Of a stretch of 15,724 bases of DNA, positions 14,229 through 15,724 are shown piece by piece. Numbering within the stretch: position 1 is the first letter of the stretch; each line of letters starts with the position of its first letter. The notes under the pieces are model-generated. The model saw nothing but the letters and a program-made list of their open reading frames with translations, ran no database searches and had not been told where the DNA came from. The stretch is taken from contig JAGHTH010000176.1 in the NCBI GenBank assembly GCA_018065365.1, positions 1 through 15,724 on the forward strand, written 5' to 3'. The stretch is from Candidatus Coliplasma caballi. GTDB taxonomy: Bacteria > Bacillota > Clostridia > Oscillospirales > CAG-382. A program made the position numbers and the translations under genes.

Positions 14229-15440
14229 ATGGAAGAAAAGCAAAACAATCGGACGAACAAAAGTGCAAAATCAGACGCACACAATCAAACGGCATTCAAT
14301 CGATACCGAATCATTCTATTCGTTGTTTTGGCATTTTTGGCACTTGGCTTGACAGCAGTTTCGCTCTATGTAAACGCACCGAGCCAAACCAATGAAAGCG
14401 ATTTGTCCCAAGAATCTGAAATCGCAGCCCGCTCCGAAGAACAATCCGTACCCGAGATTGAACTGTCGCTAAACGCGGAGTCTGCCACGGAAGAGCCGTT
14501 TCTTCACGGTTGGGTGATCAACAGCAGGGGATACACCTATCTTTACGGGAATCTCGGCGGCGAGCAATTCAATTACAGCGACCAGACGTTCGATCGATTT
14601 CTGAACGCCGCCGTCGGTATATCTGCACAGGTTCCGGACGGCACTTCGGTATTCTGCATGCCGATCCCGACCACTATCGGATTCCTGTATTCCGAGATCC
14701 CGGATGAAATCAAAAAGAGCGACGATTTCTTCAATTCCTCGCAGAAAACGTTTCTCGATACGGTTGAAGATCGCCTGCCGAAAAGGGTCTCATTCGTCCC
14801 GCTATACGAAATGTTCTGTGACGCACTGCAGAACGACGAGGAACTGTTTTTCAGAACGGACATGAATTGGACCGCTGATGCCGCTTTTCTTGCATACAAG
14901 GCATTCTGCAAAGCCGCCGGCAATCCCGCAACGAGTAAGGACATCTATCAAAAATGTTCTTACCCCGGTTTCCTCGGAAGTTTTTACAAAGCAACCGGCG
15001 CGTCTTCACTGGAATCCAATCCGGAAGTCTTTTCCTACTACCGCAACGAAGATACAGATGCTTGTGAAGTTACTCTTTACGAGGGTCAAAACGTTTTTAA
15101 GAGCTATCGGCTGACCGGGAACGGATTTCTGGATCCTTGCGACGCTTATCTGTCCTATCTCGGTACAGAAGGGGCGTATTTCAAGATAAAGTCCCCGTGT
15201 TTAACCGAGCAAAAGCTGCTCATCATCGGGGACGAAAGCTGCGCGGCGATGATTCCTTTCCTGATCCAGAATTATTCCGAAATTCACTATGTAAATCCGC
15301 TGCGTTATCGAAGAGATCTTCTGGATATTTTTACCGACAATAAATTCAAAGATATATTGATCGCTTCCTATTTGACAAACGCCGTAAAAGGCGATTTCCC
15401 CGTATTTCTGGAAACGATCGCCGGAGTTAAAAATGGATAA
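14229..15440 (+). CDS. Membrane-anchored DHHW/AlgX-like (SGNH-type) protein with altered active-site motif
   Basis: The 403-residue protein has a polar N-terminus, one hydrophobic segment (about residues 27-48) that should act as an uncleaved anchor, an acidic Ser/Glu-rich linker (about 50-90) and an extracytoplasmic domain. Within it FFRTDMNWTADAAFLAYKAF (207-226) and IIGDESCAAMIPFL (332-345), followed by IHYVNPLRY, resemble the DHHW family (PF14286) and related AlgX/AlgJ SGNH proteins. Some of those O-acetylate exopolysaccharides through an Asp-His-Ser triad. Here DxHW is DMNW, so the His position is Asn213; Asp211 and Ser337 remain. Eight cysteines lie outside the membrane. No MBOAT acetyltransferase gene is adjacent. 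The ATG at 14229 follows AAAGGG with a 7-nt spacer, and I prefer it over an upstream TTG at 14184. It overlaps the next gene by 8 nt. The substrate is unknown. Confidence 0.7.
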   Translation: MEEKQNNRTNKSAKSDAHNQTAFNRYRIILFVVLAFLALGLTAVSLYVNAPSQTNESDLSQESEIAARSEEQSVPEIELSLNAESATEEPFLHGWVINSRGYTYLYGNLGGEQFNYSDQTFDRFLNAAVGISAQVPDGTSVFCMPIPTTIGFLYSEIPDEIKKSDDFFNSSQKTFLDTVEDRLPKRVSFVPLYEMFCDALQNDEELFFRTDMNWTADAAFLAYKAFCKAAGNPATSKDIYQKCSYPGFLGSFYKATGASSLESNPEVFSYYRNEDTDACEVTLYEGQNVFKSYRLTGNGFLDPCDAYLSYLGTEGAYFKIKSPCLTEQKLLIIGDESCAAMIPFLIQNYSEIHYVNPLRYRRDLLDIFTDNKFKDILIASYLTNAVKGDFPVFLETIAGVKNG

Positions 15441-15724
15441 ACAACTGGTAGGCGGGTTTATATCCGTCAAAAGCATTTTGGAAGCAAAGAGTCGTCCCGT
15501 TTACAGAATCATTCTGGACGCGGAACGGTATAAAAACGTCTGTTCCTCAAATTTTCACGCCGCAGAAAAAAGGCAATACGAATTCTTGTTTTCGGCAGGC
15601 GTTCCGGTCGAGCAAATCGGGAAAGAAGAATTTTCCGCGTTGCTTGACGGGAATACATCGGGTGGGATCGCCGCAGAAGTCGGAGACAGAAGTTTCTGCA
15701 CGTTAGAGGAGATTCTTGCCAAAC
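15433..15724 (+). CDS. TrmH/SpoU-family RNA 2'-O-methyltransferase, N-terminal part (3' end outside window)
   Basis: ATG at 15433 opens a frame that runs to the window end, giving about 97 residues. The start MDKQLVGGFISVKSILEAKS and later TSGGIAAEVGDRSFCTLEEIL match the substrate-binding domain (L30e-like) that precedes the SPOUT methyltransferase domain in TrmH/SpoU proteins. In these the pattern G-x-x-x-V-x-E-A and H-Q-G-I-A-A recur; here HQG is TSGG. The SAM-binding knot is not in view, so the target RNA (rRNA or tRNA) cannot be stated. The first 8 nt overlap the end of the DHHW-like gene (ATGGATAA), and GGAG at 15423-15426 gives a ribosome binding site, so the two genes are probably translationally coupled. 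Confidence 0.72.
   Translation, partial: MDKQLVGGFISVKSILEAKSRPVYRIILDAERYKNVCSSNFHAAEKRQYEFLFSAGVPVEQIGKEEFSALLDGNTSGGIAAEVGDRSFCTLEEILAK

Overview
The window looks like a chromosomal housekeeping region of an anaerobic Bacillota bacterium, most likely class Clostridia. The reasons are the gdpP-rplI-dnaB and tilS-ftsH gene orders typical of low-GC Gram-positives, strong AAGGAGG-type ribosome binding sites, near-consensus vegetative promoters, a GGGtGRT-family protein, and a divergent type IIA topoisomerase pair of a kind I associate with Clostridia. Species cannot be named. I see no tRNA, rRNA, insertion sequence, phage gene or CRISPR array.

Layout. Positions 1-491 hold the 3' end of a GGGtGRT-family gene. 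A perfect 10-bp stem then serves as a two-way terminator against a convergent mscS-type mechanosensitive channel gene (minus strand, 550-1368). The 235-bp divergent region 1369-1603 carries one good promoter in each direction and a short trpS leader. From 1604 everything is on the plus strand: trpS (tryptophanyl-tRNA synthetase), then a GyrB/ParE-like and a GyrA/ParC-like gene. A second near-consensus promoter, whose -35 box contains the stop codon of the topoisomerase A gene, starts a compact five-gene run: gdpP (c-di-AMP phosphodiesterase), rplI (ribosomal protein L9), dnaB (replicative helicase), tilS (tRNA-Ile lysidine synthetase) and ftsH (membrane protease). These five are joined by overlaps or 5-nt gaps. 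The run ends at a hairpin terminator at 14126-14155. A new promoter then drives a membrane-anchored DHHW/AlgX-like protein, overlapped by 8 nt by the start of a TrmH/SpoU-type RNA methyltransferase gene cut by the window end.

The genes cover DNA topology and replication (topoisomerase pair, DnaB), translation and tRNA supply (TrpS, L9, TilS, the RNA methyltransferase), and envelope, turgor and quality control (MscS, GdpP, FtsH, DHHW-like). GdpP and MscS are both linked to osmotic homeostasis in Firmicutes.

The most unusual observations concern ftsH. It ends at a TAA that stands where FtsH proteins usually have Glu. The same frame stays open for 64 more codons encoding a typical charged FtsH tail, and ends at a TGA 15 nt before the operon terminator. 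The same protein also has Gly in place of the conserved Asp that is the third zinc ligand of the protease site, while its AAA+ ATPase motifs are intact. Also notable are a DHHW/AlgX-like protein whose predicted catalytic His is Asn, a topoisomerase pair with several non-standard key positions, and a tiny Trp-containing reading frame in the trpS leader. I did not find a clearly new multi-gene system here.
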